13,476 nucleotides of DNA. Origin: an uncultured Solirubrobacterales bacterium (GTDB lineage Bacteria; Actinomycetota; Thermoleophilia; Solirubrobacterales; Solirubrobacteraceae). Under the pieces are notes generated by a model that saw only the letters and a list, made by a program, of their open reading frames with translations, did no database searches and had not been told where the DNA came from. The stretch lies in contig CAJBIG010000005.1 of assembly GCA_903953065.1 (NCBI GenBank), positions 1 through 13,476 on the forward strand. The letters run 5' to 3'. Shown here piece after piece: positions 1-5,385 of this stretch; position 1 is the stretch's first letter, and each line of letters begins with the position of its first letter. Both the position numbers and the translations under genes were made by a program.

Positions 1-368
1 GCTTCCCTGAGCTCTACCGGCTGCAGGCGGTAGATGGCGCGAAGCTTCTCGTCGTGCCCGCTTGCTTCACGAGACAGACGACCGAGGCGCACTGGGCGAC
101 GTTGCTGCGCGCGCGGGCAATTGAGAACCAGTGCTTCGTGGTCGCCGCCAACCAGGTCGGTGAGATTGCGCCGGGGATGCAGGCGGGTGGCGAGTCAATG
201 ATTCTCGACCCGTGGGGCACGGAGCTAGCCAAAGCCGATACAACGAGCGAGATGTTGATCACCGCCGACCTCAATTTTTCCGAACTCGACAGGATTCGCA
301 GCGAACTACCGTCGCTCGCTTCACGCCGGCCGGACGCCTACGACGGCGTTCAGCGCGGGCTCTCCTAA
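1..368 (+). CDS. Nitrilase-superfamily carbon-nitrogen hydrolase (C-terminal part, 5' cut by window)
   Basis: The frame is open from base 3 and gives about 121 residues starting FPELYR. In this family FPELYR lies directly after the catalytic cysteine (typically CYDLRFPELYR), so the nucleophile and the upstream Glu and Lys of the Glu-Lys-Cys triad are outside the window. Recognisable family blocks follow: LLVVPACFT, RARAIENQCFVVAANQ, a glycine-containing GGESMILDPWG segment, and a closing ELPSLASRRPDAYD resembling the usual final R-P-D-x-Y. These are cytoplasmic enzymes that cleave amides or nitriles such as omega-amides and carbamoyl compounds; the substrate cannot be told from this fragment. 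The stop TAA (366-368) overlaps the ATG of the TetR gene (TAATG), so the two are translationally coupled. The C-terminus looks intact. The family call is secure and the substrate is open. Confidence 0.9.
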   Translation, partial: FPELYRLQAVDGAKLLVVPACFTRQTTEAHWATLLRARAIENQCFVVAANQVGEIAPGMQAGGESMILDPWGTELAKADTTSEMLITADLNFSELDRIRSELPSLASRRPDAYDGVQRGLS

Positions 369-976
369 TGACGACCTCCGGCCAAGAGCAGGCGACCGAC
401 AAGCGGCGCGTGATTCTCGACGCCGCGGTCAAGGTCTTCGCGCGCGAAGGCTTCTACGGCTGCCGCGTGGCCGACATTGCCGACGAGGCCGGCGTCGCCT
501 ATGGCCTTGTCTATCACTACTTTCGCTCCAAGGATGAGATCCTCGACACGCTCTTCCTTGAGCGCTGGGATCTGATGCTCGAGGAGATCGCACGCGTCGA
601 CGCGGCGCCGGCGCCGGCGCGCGAGAAGCTGGCCGCGGTCGCCGGCTTCATCATCGATTCCTACCGCCACGACCCGGATCTGATGAAGGTGATTATCGTC
701 GACGTAACCCGCGCCGCGAACTCGTTCGGCCGCAGCCACTTGGAGAAGATCCGCGAGGCCTATGAATTGATCGGCGGGATCGTCGAGTCTGCGCAGCAGC
801 GAGGCGAGCTGCGCAGCGACATCACGCCAACATTCGCTGCAATGGCCTTCTACGGCGCAGTTGAGCAGGTCCTCAGCGGCTGGATCTTCGACATCTTGCC
901 CGAAGCAGCAGAGGACTATGACCAGGCAAAAGAGTTCATCGTCAGCACGATCTGCGACGGCCTCGAGCCGCGCTAG
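368..976 (+). CDS. TetR/AcrR-family transcriptional regulator (FadR/YsiA-like)
   Basis: 202 residues, the usual TetR length. The N-terminal DNA-binding domain is clear: helix 1 around residues 11-29 (KRRVILDAAVKVFAREGF), then the helix-turn-helix at about 33-53 (RVADIADEAGVAYGLVYHYF), followed by the typical SKDEIL. The C-terminal ligand-binding part is all-helical and resembles the fatty-acid-responsive B. subtilis FadR (YsiA) type, with a helix KVIIVDVTRAANSFG and a late GAVEQVLSGWIF helix; the ligand is inference only. I chose the ATG at 368, which overlaps the upstream stop as TAATG, because the open frame further upstream (from 212) lies inside the hydrolase gene. Coupled translation with the amidohydrolase suggests either that it regulates its own operon or that it shares a regulon with it. 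No operator can be assigned because the operon promoter is outside the window. Confidence 0.93.
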   Translation: MTTSGQEQATDKRRVILDAAVKVFAREGFYGCRVADIADEAGVAYGLVYHYFRSKDEILDTLFLERWDLMLEEIARVDAAPAPAREKLAAVAGFIIDSYRHDPDLMKVIIVDVTRAANSFGRSHLEKIREAYELIGGIVESAQQRGELRSDITPTFAAMAFYGAVEQVLSGWIFDILPEAAEDYDQAKEFIVSTICDGLEPR

Positions 977-1025
977 CGCGCGCCGGAGTGGGCAGGGGGC
1001 TTGCGTCCCAGCGCTCGCGGTGCGC

Positions 1026-1031
1026 TAACGT
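1026..1031 (+). promoter_or_regulatory. Candidate -10 hexamer (TAACGT) for the small membrane-protein operon
   Basis: TAACGT fits the TANNNT pattern and lies 8 bases before an ATG at 1040 and 20 before the ATG at 1052. A weak -35 match, TTGCGT, lies at 1001-1006, but the 19-base spacer is long. It falls in the 75-base gap after the TetR stop, the only gap on this strand before the four-gene run. The spacing resembles the other unit-head hexamers in the window. Tentative. Confidence 0.35.
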
Positions 1032-1051
1032 CCGCTCCGATGGAGAACGAA

Positions 1052-1174
1052 ATGATCAAACGGCTCGCATGGATGGGCTTCGTCGCCGGGCTTGAGGCGC
1101 TCGCCAGTATTGCTGCGCTGCGCCTTGCAGCCTTCGTCTGGCAACGCTTCCTCGACGAAGATCCACCGTCGTGA
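1052..1174 (+). CDS. Tiny single-pass membrane protein (about 40 aa), function unknown
   Basis: A 40-residue frame starting MIKRLAWMGF. It has a basic N-terminus, one hydrophobic helix (about residues 5-32, rich in Ala and Leu) and a short acidic tail ending DEDPPS. I chose the ATG at 1052 because GGAG at 1042-1045 sits six bases upstream. The in-frame ATG at 1040 would add MENE and is possible if the mRNA is leaderless from the TAACGT hexamer. Its TGA (1172-1174) overlaps the GTG of the next gene as GTGA, and this coupling is the best evidence that it is real. It heads a run of four small membrane proteins, so a structural or accessory role in the same membrane process is likely. I do not recognise a named family. 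Confidence 0.6.
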   Translation: MIKRLAWMGFVAGLEALASIAALRLAAFVWQRFLDEDPPS

Positions 1175-1422
1175 GCAGCGAACCAAACCGACCACCGGTA
1201 GTGCCAGGCCCGCGCGAGCCAGGCCAGCCCGCTGCCGCCCCGGCCTACACGGCTCCAGTGGCCGCGCAGCAGCCCGCGCCACCTGCCTACGAGCCACCTG
1301 CCTATGAGCAGCCGTCGGCCGAACGTTCACTATTTGAGAAGCGCCCTGAAATCTTGATTGGCCTCGCCACCGCTGGAGGCTTTGTCGCTGCGCAGGTTCT
1401 TGGCCGGATGCGGGGGCGGTAG
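1171..1422 (+). CDS. Proline-rich membrane-anchored small protein, unknown function
   Basis: 83 residues from a GTG that overlaps the previous stop (GTGA). Residues 1 to about 50 are low-complexity, rich in Pro, Ala, Gln and Tyr, with tandem PPAYE/PAYEQP units. Residues 51-60 (ERSLFEKRPE) form a charged hinge. Residues about 60-78 form one glycine/alanine-rich membrane helix (ILIGLATAGGFVAAQVLG), closed by a basic RMRGR end. The topology is therefore a flexible tail joined to a small helix. The helix-plus-basic-end layout strongly resembles the C-terminus of the DUF3618 protein two genes downstream. The stop TAG at 1420-1422 is three bases before the ATG of the holin-like gene. A disordered proline-rich arm suggests a protein or cell-wall contact, but this is inference and no family name is claimed. 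Confidence 0.7.
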   Translation: MSSEPNRPPVVPGPREPGQPAAAPAYTAPVAAQQPAPPAYEPPAYEQPSAERSLFEKRPEILIGLATAGGFVAAQVLGRMRGR

Positions 1423-1425
1423 CCG

Positions 1426-1890
1426 ATGACGAACGCCCCCGGACCGAACGAGAGCGCCCTCGCGGCTGCGATCCAGCGGGTCACCGCCGACACGCGCGGC
1501 CTCGTTCAGGACCAGGTCGAGCTGGCCAAAGTTGAGCTGCAGCAGAAAGCAGCGGTCTTTGGTCGTGGCACCGTAATCGCAGTTGCCGCCGGCGTCTTCC
1601 TCGTCGGCGCGCTGCTGCTGATCATCCAAGGCGCAAGCTGGCTCGCTTGGTACCTGCTCTTCCCGGACCAGACATACTTCTGGGGCTTCTTCCTCGTCGC
1701 CTTCCTCTTGATCATCTGCGCGATCATCGCGGCGGTTGTGGCCGCCAAGCTGCTTAAGAAGGCGAAGGCCCCGATCCCCGACCAAGCGATCGCTGCCGCC
1801 CGCCAGACGCAGGAGACAATCAGCGAAGAGGCGCACCTGATGAGCGAGCAGGTTCGCGAAGCTGTCGTGCTGCCGGAGGAGGACCGCTGA
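1426..1890 (+). CDS. Phage-holin-like membrane protein (PF07332, Phage_holin_3_6 type)
   Basis: 154 residues. An amphipathic N-terminal helix (about 10-43) contains the family-typical pattern LVQDQVELAKVELQQKA. Two transmembrane helices follow, about 45-73 (starting TVIAVAAGVFLVGALLLI) and about 80-106 (FLVAFLLIICAIIAAVVA), then a basic KLLKKAK stop-transfer and a long charged cytoplasmic helix to the end. In actinobacteria this family is a chromosomal housekeeping membrane protein. The holin label comes from sequence resemblance, and nothing here (no endolysin, no phage genes) supports lysis. It is the third of four packed genes: ATG at 1426 just after the preceding TAG, and TGA overlapping the next ATG as TGATG. 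The neighbouring DUF3618 gene is a known frequent partner. Family call good, role unknown. Confidence 0.85.
   Translation: MTNAPGPNESALAAAIQRVTADTRGLVQDQVELAKVELQQKAAVFGRGTVIAVAAGVFLVGALLLIIQGASWLAWYLLFPDQTYFWGFFLVAFLLIICAIIAAVVAAKLLKKAKAPIPDQAIAAARQTQETISEEAHLMSEQVREAVVLPEEDR
1875..1882 (+). promoter_or_regulatory. Strong Shine-Dalgarno (GGAGGAGG) for the DUF3618 gene
   Basis: GGAGGAGG lies inside the last codons of the holin-like gene, seven bases before the ATG at 1890. It is the best ribosome binding site in the window and fixes that start. It also contrasts with the SD-less starts of most unit-head genes. Confidence 0.8.
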
Positions 1891-2114
1891 TGAGCCCGGC
1901 ACGCACCCAGGACCAGCTTCGAGCATCCATTGCGCAGCGCCAGACCGAGCTCGCTCAGTCGCTGACCCAGCTGCGCGGAGAAGTCGTTGCCGTTGCCGAC
2001 TGGCGCACGCAGGTCAACCGGCATCGCCCCAAAGTGCTCGCCGGCGCAGCGGTTGCTGGCTTTGTGATCGGCGGCGGCATCGCGGCGCTGATCGGCCGCA
2101 AGCGACGCTACTAG
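1890..2114 (+). CDS. DUF3618-family small membrane protein
   Basis: 74 residues. The N-terminal helix (about 5-32) shows the DUF3618 signature of regularly spaced Arg/Gln/Leu, DQLRASIAQRQTELAQSLTQ, continuing to LRGEV. A short loop and NRHRPK follow, then one glycine-rich membrane helix (about 48-68, VLAGAAVAGFVIGGGIAALI) and a basic GRKRRY end. The start ATG overlaps the upstream TGA and has a strong SD, so translation is coupled to the holin-like gene. DUF3618 proteins are widespread in actinobacteria, often beside PF07332 proteins, and have no established function. The glycine-zipper-like helix suggests oligomerisation in the membrane (inference). The gene ends four bases from the stop of the convergent DegV gene, leaving no room for a hairpin terminator between them. 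Confidence 0.85.
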   Translation: MSPARTQDQLRASIAQRQTELAQSLTQLRGEVVAVADWRTQVNRHRPKVLAGAAVAGFVIGGGIAALIGRKRRY

Positions 2115-2118
2115 TCGC

Positions 2119-2982
2119 CTAGGGTTCAAGCAGGTCGGGATTGATTCCCGATACGCCGAGCACGCCCGGGCCGGCGTGCGTGCCGATCACGGGGCCGATC
2201 TCTGTGCAGAAGATCGGGTCGGTGCCGAAGATCTCGCGGCCGCGCTGAACCATCTGCTCGGCAAGTTCGGGCACTTCGATGTACTGAACCACCCAGGCCG
2301 ATGCTCCGGCTTCCTTGCGCTCCTCGAGCAGCTCGACCATCCGCTCGAATGCGCGACGGTTGGTGCGGACGCGCTCGACCGGCGTGATCACCTCGTCAAA
2401 GCTGAGGATCGGCTTGATCTTCAGCGCGCTGCCAAGCCAAGCCTGCGCGGCGCCGATGCGGCCGCCGCGGCGCAGATATTCGAGCGTGTCAACCGAAAAC
2501 CAGATCTTCACGTCGTCGACCGCAGCCAATGTGCGCTGCTTGACCGCTTCGATGTCGCGGCCGCCGCGCGCCGCGCTGGCGGCGGCGAGGACGATCAGTG
2601 CCAGCCCGCCTGCGGCGCTGGCCGAGTCAACAACCTCGATCCGGCGCTGCGAGCCGTCGCCAGTCAGCTCGGTGGCAGCTTGGCGCGCGCTGTCGCAGGT
2701 TCCCGAGATGCCGGCTCCAAGATGAACCGAGACGATGTCGTAGCCCGCTTCAATGAGCGGTTCGTAGACGGCGATGAAATCACCGGGTGACGGCTGCGAG
2801 GTAGTCGGCAGGTCGCTGCGCGTACGCAGATCCTCGTAGAAGGCGTGAAAGTTCGGCATCTCTGCCTCACGGGTCAGCGTTCCTCCGTCGTTGACGTAAA
2901 GGCTGACTTGATGAATGCCGTAGTCCGCGATGATCTCGCGCGGCAGGTAATGGGTTGAGTCGGTTACGACGGCAACGGGCAC
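2119..2982 (-). CDS. DegV-family fatty-acid-binding protein
   Basis: 287 residues, normal for the family. Landmarks are the opening VAVVTDST (residues 3-10), the TSQPSPGDF loop (61-69), HLGAGISGT (87-95), whose Ser/Thr bind the lipid carboxylate in known structures, and RRGGRIG in the second half. DegV proteins hold a long-chain fatty acid. In Firmicutes the FakB members present it to the kinase FakA for phospholipid synthesis, but no FakA/DhaK-like gene is visible here, so the partner is unknown. The start is GTG at 2980-2982, the only start that preserves the first beta strand. It has no Shine-Dalgarno but has a TAGGGT hexamer six bases upstream. It diverges from the GST-N-like gene across 37 bases and converges with the DUF3618 gene. 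Family assignment is firm. Confidence 0.93.
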   Translation of the reverse strand: MPVAVVTDSTHYLPREIIADYGIHQVSLYVNDGGTLTREAEMPNFHAFYEDLRTRSDLPTTSQPSPGDFIAVYEPLIEAGYDIVSVHLGAGISGTCDSARQAATELTGDGSQRRIEVVDSASAAGGLALIVLAAASAARGGRDIEAVKQRTLAAVDDVKIWFSVDTLEYLRRGGRIGAAQAWLGSALKIKPILSFDEVITPVERVRTNRRAFERMVELLEERKEAGASAWVVQYIEVPELAEQMVQRGREIFGTDPIFCTEIGPVIGTHAGPGVLGVSGINPDLLEP

Positions 2983-2988
2983 GAAGCG

Positions 2989-2994
2989 ACCCTA
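2989..2994 (-). promoter_or_regulatory. Candidate -10 hexamer (TAGGGT) for the DegV gene, leaderless
   Basis: Read on the minus strand, TAGGGT lies six bases before the GTG start at 2982, so transcription would begin on or beside the start codon. No convincing -35 is visible. The hexamer shares the 37-base divergent gap with TACCCT of the opposite gene. Confidence 0.45.
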
Positions 2995-3007
2995 TTACAA
3001 CCCGCGT

Positions 3008-3013
3008 TACCCT
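3008..3013 (+). promoter_or_regulatory. Candidate -10 hexamer (TACCCT) for the GST-N-like gene, leaderless
   Basis: TACCCT lies six bases before GTG 3020 with no Shine-Dalgarno between. The same hexamer occurs before BolA and HemQ. Its expected -35 zone (about 2985-2990) would overlap the -10 of the divergent DegV promoter. Confidence 0.45.
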
Positions 3014-3019
3014 CGGGCT

Positions 3020-3244
3020 GTGGTCACGCTCTACCGCTGCCCTGCACCAACCAACTACCTCTGCGCCTGCGGCCGCGTCGCGCGCCGTCTTGAAGCGCTC
3101 GGGATCGAAAATGAGCAGCTGCGCGTGCCTTGGCGAAAAGGAAAGCGCAGTGAGGTTGAGGCTCTCAGCGGCCAGAACGTCGTGCCGCTGCTGGTAACCG
3201 AAGAGGGGGAGGCGATCTGCGATTCACGCAGGATCCTTCAGCAC
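3020..3244 (+). CDS. Glutaredoxin/GST N-terminal-like thioredoxin-fold domain (no in-frame stop of its own)
   Basis: From GTG 3020 the first 75 or so residues form a recognisable thioredoxin-fold domain of the GST-N type: VTLYRCPAPTNYLCACG at the start with cysteines 7, 15 and 17, the cis-proline region NVVPLLV, and the closing CDSRRILQHLG. Single-domain proteins of about 80 residues with this CxxPTxxLCxCG pattern occur in actinobacteria. They probably act in thiol redox work or detoxification (inference). Oddly, the frame has no stop here. It stays open to 3992-3994, and everything after about 3245 is exactly antisense to the MFS transporter and turns into Glu/Asp/Gly/Gln-rich low-complexity sequence, as expected of a shadow frame. 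A TAG sits at 3246-3248 one base out of frame, so a single-base indel (biological or sequencing) would explain it. The end given marks the end of the recognisable domain. Confidence 0.6.
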
Positions 3245-4711
3245 CTAGGTCGCGCTGTCGGCGAGAGTGAGGTTGGGGCCGCCCCGCAGCAGGACGCGCC
3301 CGAAGATGGCGCCGCTGACGAAGATCGCGGCCGAGGCCCAGAAAGCGACGGTGTAGCCGTGGATCGCAGCCTCAGCGGCGAGCGTCGGAGTGGCGGTCTC
3401 GCCGACGAGGAAGCTGGCGGTGGCGGTGGCGGCCAGAGAGCTGAGCAGCGCGGTACCGGCGGCGCCGCCGACCTGCTGGCTGGTGCTGACGAGCGCCGAG
3501 GCGACTCCGGCGTCCTCGGGAATGACACCGAGCGTGGCAGTGTTGATCGCGGTAGCGAAGATGCTGCCGAAACCGAGCCCGAGCAGCAGCAGGGCGGGCA
3601 AGACATTGGGCAGGTAGGTGGAGCTGAAGTCGAGCTGGGCGAGGTAGACCATTCCGAGCGCGGCGAGGACCATGCCGCCCACGACGAGCGGCCGCGGCCC
3701 GGTGCGCGGGAGGATTCTGGTTTGAGCGGTGAGCGAGGCGGCGACGATGCAGACGACCATCGGCAGGAACGCGAGGCCAGCCTGAATCGGACTGAAGCCG
3801 AGGTTCTGCTGCATGAAGTAGGTGAGGAAGAGGAAGACGCCGAAGATTCCAAGACCGGCGATCAGGATCGTGAGGAAGGAGCCACCACGGTTCCGATCCT
3901 CGACGATCCGCAGCGGCAGCAGGGGGTGGGCGGCGCGCCTCAGCCAGAGGTAGAAGAGGACGAGCATCAGGGCGGCCCCACCGAGCATCGCTAGCGTAAT
4001 CGGCGCGCCCCATCCGGCCGTTTCGGCCTTCGAGAAGCCGAAGACGAGCAGCAGCAAGCCGCCGCAGCCGAGAATTGTTCCCGGGATGTCGAGCCCGGCG
4101 TGGGCGGCAGAAGCGACGTTCTTGATCAACCCGAGCGCAACGATCGCGGCCGGAATCGCGAAGAAAAGGTTCACGTAGAGGCACCAGCGCCAGGAGAGGT
4201 ATTCGGTCAAGGCGCCGCCGAGCAGCAGCCCCACCGCCGCGCCGGCGCCGCTGATCGCGCCGAAGATCGCAAACGCTTTGCCGCGCTCTTCCGGGTCGCT
4301 GAAGGTCGTCGTCAGGATCGAGAGCGCGGCAGGGGCGAGGATCGCGCCAAAGGCGCCCTGCAGCGCGCGCGCCAGCACCAGCACCTCGAAGCTCTGCGCG
4401 CTGCCGCCGATCGCAGATGCAACCGAGAAGCCGATCAGGCCGGCGATGAAGGTCCACTTGCGGCCGAACAGATCGGAGAGCCTGCCACCGAGCAGCAGCA
4501 ACCCGCCAAAGGCCAGTGCGTATGAAGTGATTACCCACTGTCGTGAGGCGTCCGAGAAGCCGAGGTCGGCCTGCGCAGAGGGCAGGGCGATGTTGACGAT
4601 CGTCGCGTCGAGGACGACCATCAGCTGAGCTACACCGACTACTGCGAGGACGTACCAGCGGCGGACGTGATGAGGGTTGCCGACGTTGTCGGCAACTGCG
4701 GTTGAAGCCAA
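3245..4711 (-). CDS. DHA2-type MFS exporter (EmrB/QacA family, 14 TM)
   Basis: 488 residues, typical for 14-helix drug:H+ antiporters. Family motifs appear in order: LDATIVNIALP (34-44, motif D1), GGRLSDLFGRK (75-85, motif A), LARALQG (113-119, motif B) and GAISGAGAAVGLLLGGAL (151-168, antiporter motif C), then SWRWCLYVNLF. The substrate is unknown; such proteins export drugs, antibiotics or small metabolites. The start is TTG at 4711, the only start codon between the upstream in-frame TAG and the first helix; no Shine-Dalgarno is seen. It lies six bases after the glutaredoxin stop and in the same frame, so translation is probably coupled. It is the third gene of a BolA-Grx-MFS unit, an unusual companion for Fe-S proteins. 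The 3' end faces the GST-N-like frame at a CCTAGG sequence. Confidence 0.93.
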   Translation of the reverse strand: MASTAVADNVGNPHHVRRWYVLAVVGVAQLMVVLDATIVNIALPSAQADLGFSDASRQWVITSYALAFGGLLLLGGRLSDLFGRKWTFIAGLIGFSVASAIGGSAQSFEVLVLARALQGAFGAILAPAALSILTTTFSDPEERGKAFAIFGAISGAGAAVGLLLGGALTEYLSWRWCLYVNLFFAIPAAIVALGLIKNVASAAHAGLDIPGTILGCGGLLLLVFGFSKAETAGWGAPITLAMLGGAALMLVLFYLWLRRAAHPLLPLRIVEDRNRGGSFLTILIAGLGIFGVFLFLTYFMQQNLGFSPIQAGLAFLPMVVCIVAASLTAQTRILPRTGPRPLVVGGMVLAALGMVYLAQLDFSSTYLPNVLPALLLLGLGFGSIFATAINTATLGVIPEDAGVASALVSTSQQVGGAAGTALLSSLAATATASFLVGETATPTLAAEAAIHGYTVAFWASAAIFVSGAIFGRVLLRGGPNLTLADSAT

Positions 4712-4717
4712 CGCGGC

Positions 4718-5125
4718 CTAACCGAGACGGTTTTCGATCTGCAGCGGCGGCACGGAGCCAGGCTCGGCCGTCTCCGGCAGCGGCTCGCCGCCGGTCGTGG
4801 CGGGCGCGCCAAGAACCGCCGCCAACTCGCCACTTTCATACATCTGGCCGACGATGTCGGCTCCTCCGACCAGCTCGCCGCGGACGAAGAGCTGAGGAAT
4901 CGTTGGCCAGTTTGAAAGTGAAGAGAGCTCCTGGCGGATCCGCGGGTCGGCCAGCACGTCAACTGCAGCGAACTCGGTTTCAGTCGCAGCCAGCGCGGCA
5001 CAGGTCCGTGCCGAGAAACCGCACATCGGCTGTTCCGGCGTTCCCTTCATGAAGAGGATCACTTCGTTGGAAGCGATTGCGTCCTGAAGTGCGTCGCGAA
5101 GTGAATTTTCAGGCTGGTCTGTCAT
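4718..5125 (-). CDS. Monothiol CGFS glutaredoxin (Grx4/GrxD type)
   Basis: 135 residues. The thioredoxin-fold core covers about residues 8-107. Its landmarks are VILFMKGTP (22-30), the monothiol active site CGFS (35-38), the cis-proline segment NWPTIPQLF (72-80) and the glutathione-binding GGADIV (87-92). These are all hallmarks of class II Grx, which bind a glutathione- or other thiol-ligated [2Fe-2S] cluster and deliver it to targets. Residues 108-135 form a proline- and glutamate-rich extension absent from E. coli GrxD. The ATG at 5123-5125 overlaps the BolA stop as ATGA and has GGAG five bases upstream (5131-5134). BolA and CGFS-Grx proteins are known to form Fe-S-bridged heterodimers, so the overlap fits a 1:1 complex. 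The UAG stop is followed two codons later, in the same frame, by the TTG of the MFS gene. Confidence 0.95.
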   Translation of the reverse strand: MTDQPENSLRDALQDAIASNEVILFMKGTPEQPMCGFSARTCAALAATETEFAAVDVLADPRIRQELSSLSNWPTIPQLFVRGELVGGADIVGQMYESGELAAVLGAPATTGGEPLPETAEPGSVPPLQIENRLG

Positions 5126-5346
5126 CGAGGCTCCGTCGTTAAGGCTAGGGCATGAATGCTGCCACCGAGCTCGCCTTCGCCAAAGATCGCGTAAACAAGG
5201 CGATGTTGTTCGACGAGGCTGAGGCCGGCAAAGTCGCTGGCCACAACACGGGCGTTGAAGTGAACGTTGTCATCACTGGTCACGTCGGCCTCGGAGCCGG
5301 GAATCCCAGTCTCGATTCGCTCTTTTACTTCGGCAGCAGTTGGCAT
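5122..5346 (-). CDS. BolA-family protein
   Basis: 74 residues, starting MPTAAEVKERIE. The BolA pattern is clear: an N-terminal helix (4-14), VHFNARVVASDFAGLSLVEQ (28-47) covering the VxSxxFxGxSLVxxH-like core, HRLVY (48-52) and the closing IHALALTT (63-71), whose histidine is the invariant cluster-ligand candidate. BolA proteins pair with CGFS glutaredoxins in Fe-S trafficking and iron sensing. I chose the ATG at 5346: the open frame extends further to 5625, but that part is antisense to the IscA-like gene and unlike BolA. There is no Shine-Dalgarno; TACCCT lies eight bases upstream, suggesting a leaderless message. It heads the leftward BolA-Grx-MFS unit and diverges from the IscA-like gene across 39 bases. 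Confidence 0.92.
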   Translation of the reverse strand: MPTAAEVKERIETGIPGSEADVTSDDNVHFNARVVASDFAGLSLVEQHRLVYAIFGEGELGGSIHALALTTEPR

Positions 5347-5354
5347 TAGAAGAC

Positions 5355-5382
5355 AGGGTAGAGCACCGCTATACTTCGTGAA
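5355..5382 (-). promoter_or_regulatory. Candidate promoter of the bolA-grx-MFS unit
   Basis: On the minus strand TTCACG (5382-5377) is a fair -35, followed after 16 bases by TACCCT (5360-5355) as -10 and then eight bases to the BolA ATG. The -10 of the divergent IscA-like gene (5370-5375) lies inside the spacer, so the two promoters occupy the same DNA. Confidence 0.5.
5370..5375 (+). promoter_or_regulatory. Candidate -10 (TATACT) of the IscA-like gene, leaderless
   Basis: TATACT is close to the TATAAT consensus and lies ten bases before ATG 5386. There is no Shine-Dalgarno between. A poor -35 (TTAGAA, 5346-5351, 18-base spacer) overlaps the BolA start codon. It is the best -10 match in the window. 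Confidence 0.55.
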
Positions 5383-5385
5383 GCG

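Noticed and set aside
212..367. Open frame extending the TetR protein 52 residues upstream
   Set aside because: It lies wholly inside the amidohydrolase gene in another frame, the extra residues are Arg-rich with no family match, and the ATG at 368 gives the standard TetR N-terminus.
970..979. Perfect 10-base palindrome GCGCTAGCGC across the TetR stop as an operator
   Set aside because: Short, made of common GC-rich codons plus the stop, and not placed at any promoter; probably chance.
1426..1890. Holin-like protein as a sign of a prophage
   Set aside because: No lysin, capsid, tail, integrase or att repeats; PF07332 proteins are ordinary chromosomal genes in actinobacteria.
1506..2129. Long minus-strand open frame opposite the holin-like and DUF3618 genes
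   Set aside because: Low-complexity Ala/Ser/Arg composition, no domain, and fully antisense to two well-supported genes with overlapping start/stop signals.
3372..4538. 388-residue minus-strand frame inside the MFS gene
   Set aside because: It is an Arg/Ala-rich out-of-frame reading of the MFS gene, a typical GC-rich shadow.
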